Assembly: GCF_037969875.1 (NCBI RefSeq)
Contig: NZ_CP150218.1
Location: 4,960,001 to 5,024,000, forward strand
DNA: 64,000 bases
Reading direction: 5' to 3'
Source of the DNA: Paenibacillus sp. FSL R7-0337
GTDB taxonomy: Bacteria > Bacillota > Bacilli > Paenibacillales > Paenibacillaceae
The notes under the pieces were generated by a model. That model was not told the DNA's origin. It did no database searches and saw nothing but the letters and a program-made list of their open reading frames with translations. This document shows, one piece after another, positions 8,699 through 17,036 of this stretch. Positions within the stretch are counted from its first letter, which is position 1. Each line of letters begins with the position of its first letter. Made by a program: the position numbers and the translations under genes.

Positions 8699-8902
8699 AT
8701 GGCTATTTACGTGGTGTTGATCTATGCCTTGATCGCTGTAATTGATCCATATGGGCTGCGGAAGAAGGGAATGAAGCGGGATTTCCTGGTCTGTTCTGCC
8801 CTGTACCTGATCTCCTTCGCGCTGGCCTTCGCACTCTCGATGCGTTGGGAGATACCCAGTCCGTCCCCGCTGTTTGTGGATTGGATCAAAAGGCTATATT
8901 AG
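8699..8902 (+). CDS. Small two-helix membrane protein, GerKD-like D subunit
   Basis: The 67-residue product has two hydrophobic segments (residues about 3-17 and 28-46) separated by a basic loop (RKKGMKRD). It starts three bases after the C-subunit stop, with GGGAG just inside the preceding gene, and ends before the B subunit. Small two-helix D subunits encoded within or beside GerA-type operons have been described in Bacillus, where they modulate receptor function. Assignment rests on size, topology and position, not on conserved motifs. Confidence 0.7.
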   Translation: MAIYVVLIYALIAVIDPYGLRKKGMKRDFLVCSALYLISFALAFALSMRWEIPSPSPLFVDWIKRLY

Positions 8903-8929
8903 CGCGTGACGCTGAAGGAGGAGGAGAGT

Positions 8930-10054
8930 GTGAGCAAAGAGATTATTCCGGCTGGCCAGTCGATCAGCATCGCTGTATTATTTATCACCGGCGCTTCTCT
9001 GTTCCTGGGTACCTCGTCACAGTCCGGCAACAGCAGCTGGATTGCCCAGCTCCTGGCCATACTGCTGGCGATTCCCCTCATGCTGATCTATGCGAGACTC
9101 CATGTCCTGTTTCCAGGCAAGGATCTGTATGACATGCTGATTGAAGTGTTCGGCTCCGTCCTGGGACGGATGCTCTGTTGTCTGTACATCTGGTATGCTT
9201 TACATCTTGGAGCGCTGGTGCTTCGCAATTTCGGGGAGTTCAGCAAGACCGTGGCTTTAACCGCAACTCCGATGCTCGCACCTATGCTTGTGATCGGCCT
9301 GCTCTGTATCTGGGTGGTCCACGCCGGGATCGAGGTGCTTGGAAGAAGCGCCAAATTCCTGCTGCTGTTCTCGCTGATTGTAATTGTGGTCCTACAACTA
9401 CTCTCTGTACCCAAGTTTGAGTACCATCATCTGAGGCCACTGCTCCATACCAGATTAGACCTTATTCTTGCAGATACGGCTGGCTCGTTCACCTTCCCTT
9501 TTGCCGAGATTGTAGTCTTCCTGGGCGCGTTCAACGCCATCCCGGCCAAGGGCTCTGCCAAGCGGGTGCTGGTCAGCAGCACACTGATTGCAGGGGTTAT
9601 CATTATTATGATTACACTGCGCAACCTGCTGGTGCTTGGCCCTGATATTCTGTCCGGTCTGTACTTCCCCTCTTACGTGGCGGTCAGCCGGATTAATATC
9701 GGTGATTTCGTTACCCGGATCGAGGGCTCGGCAGCCATTGTGTTTGTTACGGCGCTCTTCGTCAAGGTCAGTCTGTGTCTGTATGTAACCTGTAACGGGG
9801 TAGCGAAAGTATTCAAGCTGGGTAGCTACCGGTCTGTAGTGCTGCAGATGGGACTGATCATGATCTATCTGTCGGACTTCATCTATTCCAATATTATGGA
9901 AATGGAAGAGTTCGCGTATCACATCTACAAGGTATATGCCCTCCCGTTCGAAGTGGTGATTCCTGTGCTGCTGTGGCTTACAGCCGAGCTTGTTGTCCGC
10001 AAAAGGTGCAGCAGGCACAAGGCTCTTCCAGAGCAGCAGCCGGAAGGTTTATAG
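8930..10054 (+). CDS. GerB-family spore germination permease, B subunit
   Basis: From GTG 8930, with AAGGAGG eight bases upstream, the product is 374 residues with about ten transmembrane helices. It resembles the APC-superfamily GerAB/GerKB permeases: IPAGQSISIAVLFITGASLFLG at the start and DLYDMLIEVFGSVLGR after the second helix. The B subunit binds the germinant. A GTG at 8906 is possible but the ribosome site lies downstream of it. Last gene of the operon, closed by a hairpin. Confidence 0.92.
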   Translation: MSKEIIPAGQSISIAVLFITGASLFLGTSSQSGNSSWIAQLLAILLAIPLMLIYARLHVLFPGKDLYDMLIEVFGSVLGRMLCCLYIWYALHLGALVLRNFGEFSKTVALTATPMLAPMLVIGLLCIWVVHAGIEVLGRSAKFLLLFSLIVIVVLQLLSVPKFEYHHLRPLLHTRLDLILADTAGSFTFPFAEIVVFLGAFNAIPAKGSAKRVLVSSTLIAGVIIIMITLRNLLVLGPDILSGLYFPSYVAVSRINIGDFVTRIEGSAAIVFVTALFVKVSLCLYVTCNGVAKVFKLGSYRSVVLQMGLIMIYLSDFIYSNIMEMEEFAYHIYKVYALPFEVVIPVLLWLTAELVVRKRCSRHKALPEQQPEGL

Positions 10055-10076
10055 AGCAGAGCAGCGTCATTTCTTC

Positions 10077-10098
10077 AGCCCCGCCCTGCGGGGCTTTC
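10077..10098 (+). terminator. Short hairpin terminator after germination operon
   Basis: AGCCCCGC, loop CCT, GCGGGGCT, then TTCC. The stem is strong but the U-tract is weak. Confidence 0.6.
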
Positions 10099-10182
10099 CG
10101 GATTTCAACCTGTGCTGAAGTTAGCTATAATGAGAGATAAGAGAGAATTTCATAGAACAGGTAAGAAAGGCGTGGATTACAG

Positions 10183-10803
10183 ATGAGCGTATCCAGCATT
10201 GTAATGTCCTCACATTGGGGCAGAGAGGTCAGACATAAGCTTATTACGCAAGGCTCCAAGGTGCTGGCCGTGGTGTTTCCAGGACAGAATTATTCCGCCG
10301 AGCGGCCGCTGCTGGATTATGCAGGCAAGCTGGCCCGGGAATACGGCTGTGACCTGCTGCTGCTCGAATACGGCTACCAGGCTGCCAGAGTAGCCTTCAA
10401 GCGCGAAGAGATTGATATTGTTGCCGAGGAATGCAAGATTGCGCTTGCTTCGCTTCCCGACTATGAGCAGTTCCTGTTCATCAGTAAGAGTATGGGCACG
10501 ATTATTGCCGGTAAGGCGGCGTCGGAGCCCGGAATGGGCGAGAAGGTCTCGCATCTGTTCCTTACCCCTGTTCCCGAGAGCCTTCCGTTCATCCGGCAGA
10601 GCCGGGGCAGTGTGATCTACGGCGGGAGTGACCCGATGTTCACCGGGCAGCATCCTGCCGAGCTTAGCAGCATGAAGCAGGTAAGGGTATATAGAATTGA
10701 CGATGCCAACCACTATCTGGAGGTGGATAGCGTCAACGAATCGCTGGCTGTGCTGCTGGTTATTATTAATTTTTATCATGAATTTTTCCGAGATTCACTA
10801 TAA
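10183..10803 (+). CDS. Small alpha/beta hydrolase
   Basis: The 206-residue protein has a compact alpha/beta-hydrolase layout. A strand KVLAVVFPGQNYSAERPLL comes first, the nucleophile elbow ISKSMGT replaces GxSxG, a candidate acidic residue is in YGGSDPMF, and the catalytic His is in DDANHYLEV. There is no signal peptide, so it is cytosolic. Substrate unknown. TATAAT at 10126-10131 is a likely -10 and AAGAAAGG precedes the ATG. It is followed after 14 bases by an ABM-domain gene, so the two are probably co-transcribed. Confidence 0.8.
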   Translation: MSVSSIVMSSHWGREVRHKLITQGSKVLAVVFPGQNYSAERPLLDYAGKLAREYGCDLLLLEYGYQAARVAFKREEIDIVAEECKIALASLPDYEQFLFISKSMGTIIAGKAASEPGMGEKVSHLFLTPVPESLPFIRQSRGSVIYGGSDPMFTGQHPAELSSMKQVRVYRIDDANHYLEVDSVNESLAVLLVIINFYHEFFRDSL

Positions 10804-10817
10804 AAGGAGATGAGAGC

Positions 10818-11114
10818 ATGATTACAGAAGCGGCAATGCTTCAGGTGAAGCCGGGACAGACCCATTCCTTCGAGCAGAGCTTCAGGGAGGCTTCCCCGCT
10901 GATTGCTTCGATTGACGGGTATTTGGGCCATGAGCTTCAGCATTGTATGGAGGATGACCACAAGTATCTGCTGGTTGTCAGATGGCGCAGCCTGGAGGAT
11001 CATACCGTAGGCTTCAGGGAATCGCCCCAGTATCAGGAGTGGAAGGCGCTGCTGCATCATTATTACAGCCCTTTTCCTATAGTAGAGCATTATACGAAGG
11101 TTAGTCTGGATTAG
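10818..11114 (+). CDS. Antibiotic biosynthesis monooxygenase (ABM) domain protein
   Basis: The 98-residue protein is a single ABM/dimeric ferredoxin-like barrel: ITEAAMLQVKPGQTHSFEQSF, YLGHELQHCMEDDHKYLLVVRWRSLEDHTVGFRES, and a terminal FPIVEHYTKV. Family members are heme- or quinone-type monooxygenases or simple dimeric ligand-binding proteins. The pattern fits the large group of stand-alone ABM proteins rather than IsdG, whose haem-binding Asn/His cannot be assigned here. Good ribosome site (AAAGGAGATGAGAGC). Middle of a short same-strand run. Confidence 0.87.
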   Translation: MITEAAMLQVKPGQTHSFEQSFREASPLIASIDGYLGHELQHCMEDDHKYLLVVRWRSLEDHTVGFRESPQYQEWKALLHHYYSPFPIVEHYTKVSLD

Positions 11115-11130
11115 TGGAGAGGGTGCGTAT

Positions 11131-11931
11131 ATGCAGGGGAAGGTGATCGGCCAAGGCAGAACGGCTGAAGTGTTGGAGTACGGGGAAGGAAGGATTCTTA
11201 AGCTGTACCGTGACGATGTTCCAGAAGAACATGTGGACTTGGAATACCGCATCAGTAAATGGGTCTATGAACAAGGTGTTGCTACTCCGCAGCCCCATGA
11301 GCGGGTAGTTGTAGAGGGCAAACAGGGAATTGTATATCAGCAGATCGCCGGTCCTACCCTGCTGCAGCAGATGAACCGGAAGCCGTGGCTGAACTTCAGC
11401 GGCTTCAAACAGATGGCCGCCCTGCATTACAGCCTCCATCAGCTTGACGGCATGGGCGAAGCCGGAGCGCAGAAGAAGCGCCTGGAACAGCAGATTATCG
11501 CGGCACCCATGCTTGAGACCGAGGAGAAAACACAGATTCTGTCCCGGCTTGCCCGGCTGCCGGATGGGGAGAAGCTATGCCATGGCGATTTCCACCCGGA
11601 TAATATCCTGATGGACGATAAGCTGTGGGTCATTGACTGGATGACCGGCGTCCACGGTAATCCTGCGGCAGATGTGGCACGTTCAGTAATCATGTTCAGT
11701 ATCGGGGCCATGCCTCCGCAGGCTTCCGTGTTCGCTAAGGGGTTCCTGGGGTTCGCCAGGAAGCGGCTGACCGCGCAATATGTCGGCAGGTATCGGAAAC
11801 TGTCAGGCTTGACGCTTGCGGATATCGAACCGTGGATACTGCCGGTAGCAGCCGCACGGCTGGTGGAGGGACTTCCGGTTCCCGAGAAGGAGCTGCTGGT
11901 CCGTGAGATCCGCAGACGTCTGAGAGCATAG
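11131..11931 (+). CDS. Aminoglycoside phosphotransferase-family kinase
   Basis: The 266-residue protein has the APH/choline-kinase fold. An N-lobe GQGRTAEVLEYGEGRILKLY carries the nucleotide-binding Lys, the catalytic loop is LCHGDFHPDNILMD, and the metal-binding Asp is in WVIDWMTG. The catalytic Asp and Asn of HGDFHPDN are intact, so it should be an active small-molecule kinase. The substrate is unknown and antibiotic resistance should not be assumed. It starts 16 bases after the ABM gene, suggesting one transcript. Confidence 0.88.
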   Translation: MQGKVIGQGRTAEVLEYGEGRILKLYRDDVPEEHVDLEYRISKWVYEQGVATPQPHERVVVEGKQGIVYQQIAGPTLLQQMNRKPWLNFSGFKQMAALHYSLHQLDGMGEAGAQKKRLEQQIIAAPMLETEEKTQILSRLARLPDGEKLCHGDFHPDNILMDDKLWVIDWMTGVHGNPAADVARSVIMFSIGAMPPQASVFAKGFLGFARKRLTAQYVGRYRKLSGLTLADIEPWILPVAAARLVEGLPVPEKELLVREIRRRLRA

Positions 11932-11966
11932 CGCTGCAAGCAAGAGACTGTATAGGGGAGGCGGAA

Positions 11967-12518
11967 GTGCTGGTGAATACATATATTGCATGGCTGCGCG
12001 GCATTAATGTCGGCGGCAACAAAGTGATCAAAATGCAGGACCTGAAGGCCACCCTCGGGATACTTCCATTCAGGAATGTACGCACCTACATCCAGAGCGG
12101 CAATGTTATATTTGAGAGTGAAGCGTTAACCGGCGACGGGCTGGCGGAGATGATTAGCGGGAAGATTCAGGAGACCTTCGGCTTTGAAGTACCGGTGATG
12201 ATCCGTTCTCTGGAGGAGCTGGAGGCAGTTATTGCCGGCAATCCGTTCCCGCAGAGTGAGCAGGAAGCCTACAAGCGACTGTACGTCTCGTTCCTGGCAG
12301 CGGAGCCAGCCGCTGAAGCGCTGGAGAAACTCCGCCCCTATGAGGATGGAGCTGATAAGCTGCGGGTGATCGGCAGGGAGCTGTATGCCTTCTATGAAGT
12401 GAGTGTAAGCGAGTCGCCGCTGTTCAAGGTGCCGTTCGACAAGCTGCTGGGAACGGCGCTTACTGCTCGCAACTGGAACACCCTGAACAAGGTAGCCGTA
12501 CTGGCCCGTAAGCCGTAA
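11967..12518 (+). CDS. DUF1697 family protein
   Basis: The 183-residue protein shows the DUF1697 hallmarks YIAWLRGINVGGNKVIKM near the start, VRTYIQSGNVIFES, and a final TARNWNTLNKV. The family is cytosolic and of unknown function. GTG 11967 with GGGGAG six bases upstream is the best start; GTG 11973 is the alternative. A hairpin follows the stop. Confidence 0.93.
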   Translation: MLVNTYIAWLRGINVGGNKVIKMQDLKATLGILPFRNVRTYIQSGNVIFESEALTGDGLAEMISGKIQETFGFEVPVMIRSLEELEAVIAGNPFPQSEQEAYKRLYVSFLAAEPAAEALEKLRPYEDGADKLRVIGRELYAFYEVSVSESPLFKVPFDKLLGTALTARNWNTLNKVAVLARKP

Positions 12519-12535
12519 AGGAAATAGTAGCTCTA

Positions 12536-12575
12536 CCAAATACCCCACCGGGACATCTCCTGGCGGGGTATTTGG
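12536..12575 (+). terminator. Hairpin after DUF1697 gene
   Basis: The perfect 11-bp arms CCAAATACCCC and GGGGTATTTGG enclose an 18-base loop. There is no U-tract, so it may be a weak terminator or a transcript-end stabiliser. Confidence 0.6.
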
Positions 12576-12588
12576 CGTGTCCGGCACG

Positions 12589-12642
12589 TTCAGCAAACAT
12601 TCAGCGGGCATTCATTACGGGTTAAGGTACAGATGCCATAAT
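12589..12642 (+). promoter_or_regulatory. OmpR-type direct repeats and promoter of the GT39/GT2 operon
   Basis: Three units with exact 11-bp period start at 12589 (TTCAGCAAACA), 12600 (TTCAGCGGGCA) and 12611 (TTCATTACGGG). The last overlaps the -35 region of a CATAAT -10 box at 12637-12642. Tandem 11-bp repeats over the -35 are the usual layout for activation by OmpR/PhoB-type regulators. A very similar array lies upstream of the response regulator gene (22136-22170). Confidence 0.65.
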
Positions 12643-12679
12643 ACACCTAAGAAATGAACGAATCGGAGTGGATCATACA

Positions 12680-14887
12680 ATGAAATTACTGAAGAGGCCG
12701 GGTATCGATGTTGTCCTGCTAATGATTATGCTGCTGGCAGCCGTCCTGTACGGATACGGAATCTGGAATGACCAATATGCCAATACGTACTATACAACCG
12801 CAGTGGGCAGCATGCTGCAGAGCTTTCATAACTTCTTCTTCGCTTCCCTGGATTCGGCAGGGTCTGTAACGGTCGATAAGCCGCCGGTAACCTTCTGGCT
12901 GCAGACCTTAAGCGCGCTGGTCTTCGGCCTGCATGGCTGGAGTGTCATTCTGCCGCAGGTGCTCAGCGGTGTAGGCTCGGTACTCTTAGTCTATCTGCTG
13001 GTGAAGCCAACCTTCGGACGGGCGGCGGCACGGCTTGCAGCGCTCGTTATGGCCGCTACTCCGGTAGCAGCAGCGGTAAGCCGGACGAACAATATTGATA
13101 CGCTGCTGGTATTCACACTGCTGCTGGCGGCATGGTTCCTGTTCAGAGGCACCCTGACCCACCGGCTTGGCAGCCTGCTGGCAGCTTTCGGACTCATCGG
13201 TGTCGCCTTCAATGAGAAGATGCTGCAAGCTTATATGGTTCTTCCGGCCTTCTATCTATTCTATCTCCTGGCAGCCAAGGTGAACTGGAAGAAGAAAACC
13301 GGCACCCTGGCAGCCTGCACTGCCGTACTGCTGGCAGTGTCTCTATCCTGGGCTGTAATTGTCGATTCCATTCCGGCCGATGAGCGTCCTTACATCGGGA
13401 GCAGCGGCACCAACTCTGTGCTTAATTTGGCTTTTGGCTATAACGGTGTATCCCGTCTGACCGGTGACCGCAGTACTGGGGGAGCCGGAGGTGGCGGCTT
13501 GGGCGGTGGTGGTATGCCAGGAATGAACGGGGAAATGCCGGACTTAAGCGGTGAATTCCCGCCCATGGATGGAGCTGACGGGCAAGGGGGCGCAGACGGG
13601 CAAGGGACGATGAACGGCCGTGATTCCGCCGCCGGGGACAATCAGAGCCGTGACAGCGGCGGGACTGCACCAGGCCAGGACGGACGCGGTGGCGGAATGG
13701 TGCCGGGCGGTCAGGATGGAGGACGGCGTGCAGAAGGAGAGAGCGGCGGATTCGGCGGGTTCGGAAGCCCGAACGGACGCGGTGGGATGGGCGGTGGCGG
13801 GATGTTCAACACAGGCACTGCCGGTCCGCTGCGGCTGTTCCAGCAGGAGCTGTCCGGTCAGGCGAGCTGGCTGCTGCCGTTCGTGCTGTTCGGCAGCATC
13901 GGGATCTTGGCCAGCCTGCGCCGCAGGAGCTTCACCCGGCAGCATAAGGAAGCCCTGTTCTGGTTGGCCTGGCTGATTCCGGTCATGGGATTCTTCAGCA
14001 TCGCCGGCTTCTTCCACCAGTACTACCTGATCATGATGGCTCCGCCGGTGGCGGCGCTGGCAGGTGCAGGCTGGTCTCAGCTCTGGAGCTACTATAAGGA
14101 GCGGAAGACCTGGCTGTCCTGGCTGCTGCCCGCAGCGGTGCTGGCTACAACGGTGCTTGAGGTGTACATTATCCGTCCGTATGACGATACCATCGGCAGC
14201 GGGTGGTCCGTGGGCATACTGGCCGCAGGTATTGCAATGACTGTATTGCTAATCATTCTGCGGCTGCTGGAAACGGTACGAAATAAGCATTCCTGGATAC
14301 ATGCCGCTGCTGTAACAGGGTTCCTGGTGCTGCTGATTGGCCCTCTCTACTGGGCATTCACACCGATTGTCTATGGCAATAACAGCATGACGCCGGCAGC
14401 TGGTCCGGATAGCGGCAGCTCCTTCACCTTCGGTAGGGGGAATATAAGCAACATGGGCAATGCGCCTGACGTGGACACCAGGGCCGGAATGGGCGGCATG
14501 GGGGGAAGGAATAACTCCGCTGGTATTAATGATTCTCTGCTGGGCTATCTCAAGGAGCATAACACCGGCGAGAAATATCTGTTCGCAGCGATGGATTATG
14601 GAACGGCAGGCCCGTATATCATCGACGAAGGCGAGCAGGTTGTTATCCTGAACGGCTTCAATGCGTCAGATACGCCTTACACCCCGGACAGCCTGAAGGA
14701 GCTTATAGAGAGCGGGCAGGTGAAGTACTTCCTGGTCACCAGCGGCGGCATGGGCGGGGGGCGCGGCGGCAGCTCGGAGATTACGGAATGGATTACATCG
14801 AACGGGACCGAGGTTCCTGCCGCAGACTGGCAGGGAACACAGAACAGCGGCAATGCCGGAACCCTTTATGAGATAACCCTGAACTAA
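12680..14887 (+). CDS. GT39-type membrane glycosyltransferase (YkcB-like) with Gly-rich loop
   Basis: From ATG 12680 (GGAG 11 bases upstream) the product is 735 residues, similar in layout to ArnT/PMT-type GT-C enzymes and to Bacillus YkcB. The N-terminal helices include the acidic-loop region around FFFASLDSAGSVTVDKPPV, and the conserved RTNNIDTLL and NEKMLQAYMVLPAFY stretches. Residues about 265-380 are a low-complexity Gly/Asp/Met-rich insert, probably extracytoplasmic, and GMGGMGG-type repeats recur near 600 and 690. GT-C enzymes move a sugar from a polyprenyl-phosphate carrier to an acceptor on the outer face of the membrane. The GT2 enzyme encoded next probably makes that donor. Confidence 0.88.
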   Translation: MKLLKRPGIDVVLLMIMLLAAVLYGYGIWNDQYANTYYTTAVGSMLQSFHNFFFASLDSAGSVTVDKPPVTFWLQTLSALVFGLHGWSVILPQVLSGVGSVLLVYLLVKPTFGRAAARLAALVMAATPVAAAVSRTNNIDTLLVFTLLLAAWFLFRGTLTHRLGSLLAAFGLIGVAFNEKMLQAYMVLPAFYLFYLLAAKVNWKKKTGTLAACTAVLLAVSLSWAVIVDSIPADERPYIGSSGTNSVLNLAFGYNGVSRLTGDRSTGGAGGGGLGGGGMPGMNGEMPDLSGEFPPMDGADGQGGADGQGTMNGRDSAAGDNQSRDSGGTAPGQDGRGGGMVPGGQDGGRRAEGESGGFGGFGSPNGRGGMGGGGMFNTGTAGPLRLFQQELSGQASWLLPFVLFGSIGILASLRRRSFTRQHKEALFWLAWLIPVMGFFSIAGFFHQYYLIMMAPPVAALAGAGWSQLWSYYKERKTWLSWLLPAAVLATTVLEVYIIRPYDDTIGSGWSVGILAAGIAMTVLLIILRLLETVRNKHSWIHAAAVTGFLVLLIGPLYWAFTPIVYGNNSMTPAAGPDSGSSFTFGRGNISNMGNAPDVDTRAGMGGMGGRNNSAGINDSLLGYLKEHNTGEKYLFAAMDYGTAGPYIIDEGEQVVILNGFNASDTPYTPDSLKELIESGQVKYFLVTSGGMGGGRGGSSEITEWITSNGTEVPAADWQGTQNSGNAGTLYEITLN

Positions 14888-14971
14888 CCTGCGGAAGCAG
14901 GAGATCTGGAAGCGCGTATATCCGGCCCTTTGCCGCCGCGCTTCCTTACTACTTTTGAGGAGGAGCTGCCC

Positions 14972-15955
14972 ATGAGTATCCAAGTGCGCTATTCCATTAT
15001 TATACCGATGTTCAATGAAGAGGCTGTTATTCAGGAAACCTACCGGCGCATCAAAAAAGTAATGGGCACAACAGGCGAGCCTTACGAGCTGATCTTCATT
15101 AATGACGGCAGCACGGACAATTGCGCGCAGATGATCGAGGAATACAGCTATTGGGATGAAAGTGTGAAGCTGATCGATCTGTCCCGCAATTTCGGGCATC
15201 AGGTTGCTATTACCGCAGGGATGGATTATGCGCTGGGCGATGCGGTTGTGATCATTGACGCGGATCTGCAGGACCCGCCCGAGCTGATTCCGGAGATGAT
15301 TGCCGAGTGGAAGCAAGGCTACCAGGTCGTATATGCCAAGCGGATCAAGCGAAACGGAGAGTCCCTGTTCAAAAAGTGGTCGGCCAGCTTATTTTACCGG
15401 GTGCTGCGTTATTCGACAGATATCTCTATTCCGGTGGACACTGGCGATTTCCGCCTGATGGACCGCAGGGTCTGCGACGAGCTGAAGCGTCTGCCGGAGA
15501 AGAACCGCTTCGTACGCGGTCTGGTCAGCTGGGTTGGATTCCGGCAGAAGGCGATAGAATACGAGCGGGAGGAGCGGCTGGCCGGAGAGACTAAATATCC
15601 GTTAGGGCGGATGCTGAAGCTGTCACTGGACGGCATTACCTCCTTCTCTTATAAGCCGCTGAAGCTGGCGGGTGTTCTTGGAGCGCTGCTGTCCGTATCC
15701 GGTTTTCTGTACCTGCTGTATGTGCTGTACCTGGCACTCTTTACAGACGCAGCCGTGAAGGGCTGGGCATCGATGATCGGAATCACCTTAACCTTCAACG
15801 GGTTCGTGCTGCTCATGCTGGGTATTCTGGGCGAGTATGTCGGACGGATCTATGATGAATCGAAGGGCCGTCCCCTCTACATCGTTCAGGAGTTCTACAG
15901 CGGCAGGCCGCAGCAGAGCGCACAGGAGCAGAGAGTCGCCAGTCTCAACAAATAA
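14972..15955 (+). CDS. GT2 polyprenyl-phosphate glycosyltransferase (YkcC/GtrB-like)
   Basis: ATG 14972, preceded by AGGAGGAG, gives 327 residues; the longer frame from 14930 includes the ribosome site. The GT2 domain (about 1-225) has SIIIPMFNEEAVIQ, ELIFINDGSTDN, the DxD-type IDADLQDPPELIPEM, and the acceptor region VDTGDFRLMDRRV. Two transmembrane helices near residues 230-300 match the GtrB/DPM-like group, which transfers a nucleotide-sugar sugar to undecaprenyl phosphate at the inner membrane face. Eighty-four bases after the GT39 gene with no terminator between, so one operon: this enzyme makes the lipid-linked sugar that the GT39 protein uses. Confidence 0.92.
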   Translation: MSIQVRYSIIIPMFNEEAVIQETYRRIKKVMGTTGEPYELIFINDGSTDNCAQMIEEYSYWDESVKLIDLSRNFGHQVAITAGMDYALGDAVVIIDADLQDPPELIPEMIAEWKQGYQVVYAKRIKRNGESLFKKWSASLFYRVLRYSTDISIPVDTGDFRLMDRRVCDELKRLPEKNRFVRGLVSWVGFRQKAIEYEREERLAGETKYPLGRMLKLSLDGITSFSYKPLKLAGVLGALLSVSGFLYLLYVLYLALFTDAAVKGWASMIGITLTFNGFVLLMLGILGEYVGRIYDESKGRPLYIVQEFYSGRPQQSAQEQRVASLNK

Positions 15956-15970
15956 CAATATTTCGTAAAA

Positions 15971-16007
15971 AAGAAACGCCTCTCCTCTCTAAGGAAAGGC
16001 GTTTCTT
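15971..16007 (+). terminator. Terminator after GT2 gene
   Basis: AAGAAACGCCT pairs with AGGCGTTTCTT across a 15-base loop. Confidence 0.8.
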
Positions 16008-16019
16008 ATGTAGTCTCTG

Positions 16020-16139
16020 CTAAGCCTTCAGCAAATCATGATCGACATAACGTGCGCCGTTCAGCTCACTGATAATGTTGACGGCAACCTTGGCGCCATC
16101 CCCGGCAGTGATTATGGCGTGGACACTCATTCCGGCAAT
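16020..16139 (-). pseudogene. Remnant: 3' end of the FAD oxidoreductase gene
   Basis: These 120 bases encode, on the minus strand, the last ~38 residues (AGMSVHAIITAGDGAKV... through DHDLLKA and a stop) of the oxidoreductase found intact at 19236-19802. The peptide is identical to the intact gene, while the DNA differs at about eight positions, all synonymous by eye. The similarity breaks off abruptly at 16139. That pattern suggests a fragment of a related strain's gene rather than a fresh duplication. It marks the left edge of the AT-rich island. Confidence 0.85.
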
Positions 16140-16166
16140 CATTATTTATAGTGGGGAACTATTGAA

Positions 16167-17009
16167 TTAAAAGAAAGAATGTCCTCCAAATCTAGTCGAT
16201 GTATGATAATGCGCATGATATACAAAACCTAATGCTTGATCTACATTTAACTCAGGCCCTACGGGTATACCCACACCTGCTGTTAGAGCAACAAGAAATG
16301 CATTTGATGCATCAATTGACCAAACATTATTATTGTAGATATCAGGACGTGCCAGCCTTATAACTGCTGATTCAAGATCTATTCCAGGTCCTATTCCTAC
16401 CTGTCCAGATATTATTTTAGCTTGGTAATGATTGAATTTTTTCTCGCTTCGTAATTTTGAAACTACTGAGTCCCAAATAGCATAGGTTACTCCTCCAATA
16501 ACTACAGCAGTACCAGCTGCTAGTAATTGTGCTAGTAGCCATTCACCGATTATGACACCAATTGGTATCAATACTGGAACAGAAGCTGTTGTTTTATCCT
16601 GATCAATTTGAAAAGTCTGGTTAGTCTCCGTGTCAGTAAATGTTGCATTAATTAGATCTCCGTTCTCTCCCGTAAGTTCATTAATTACAACATTGTATAT
16701 CTTTTCGTTTTTGCCGGTAACAGTTGAAGTTTCATTTGTAGTAAATATAATTTCTTGAGTGTTTTTGTCCAAGGTCATTTTACCAACAGTTTCATCAACT
16801 CTAGATGTTTTGAAAAGTGTATTGGGACTGTTTACAAATTTTGTGGTTATGCTTAATGTTTCATCATTATTTTCTAAAACTTTATAATTTGATGAGAATG
16901 TTTCAACTTGTTGTTCATCAGCAAATACACTAAGTTTGGAGAAACCAAAAACTAATGCAACAGAGAGGACAATTGCAAATATTTTCTTAAGAGTTGACGA
17001 AATTTTCAT
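16167..17009 (-). CDS. Exported protein, putative toxin (SAR2788-like C-terminus)
   Basis: The 280-residue product has a Sec signal peptide (about 1-31, cleavage likely after VFA before DEQ). A polar strand-rich region to about 145 follows, then a strongly hydrophobic stretch (about 145-185), and a C-terminal domain ending VYHAHYHTSTRFGGHSFF. From memory, a terminal HYH-x-x-x-x-R-x-x-x-HSFF signature recurs in SAR2788-family putative toxins and some polymorphic-toxin C-termini; I could not confirm this. The clustered His and Arg could form an active or metal site. It is encoded 27 bases downstream of a subtilase on the same strand, so the protease may process it. AT-rich and unlike its chromosomal neighbours. 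Function is inference. Confidence 0.6.
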   Translation of the reverse strand: MKISSTLKKIFAIVLSVALVFGFSKLSVFADEQQVETFSSNYKVLENNDETLSITTKFVNSPNTLFKTSRVDETVGKMTLDKNTQEIIFTTNETSTVTGKNEKIYNVVINELTGENGDLINATFTDTETNQTFQIDQDKTTASVPVLIPIGVIIGEWLLAQLLAAGTAVVIGGVTYAIWDSVVSKLRSEKKFNHYQAKIISGQVGIGPGIDLESAVIRLARPDIYNNNVWSIDASNAFLVALTAGVGIPVGPELNVDQALGFVYHAHYHTSTRFGGHSFF

Positions 17010-17036
17010 TAATACATTTCATCTCGCTTCCACAAT

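Noticed and set aside
11131..11931. Aminoglycoside resistance gene
   Set aside because: The kinase motifs are present, but the family is broad and nothing in the context points to antibiotic modification.
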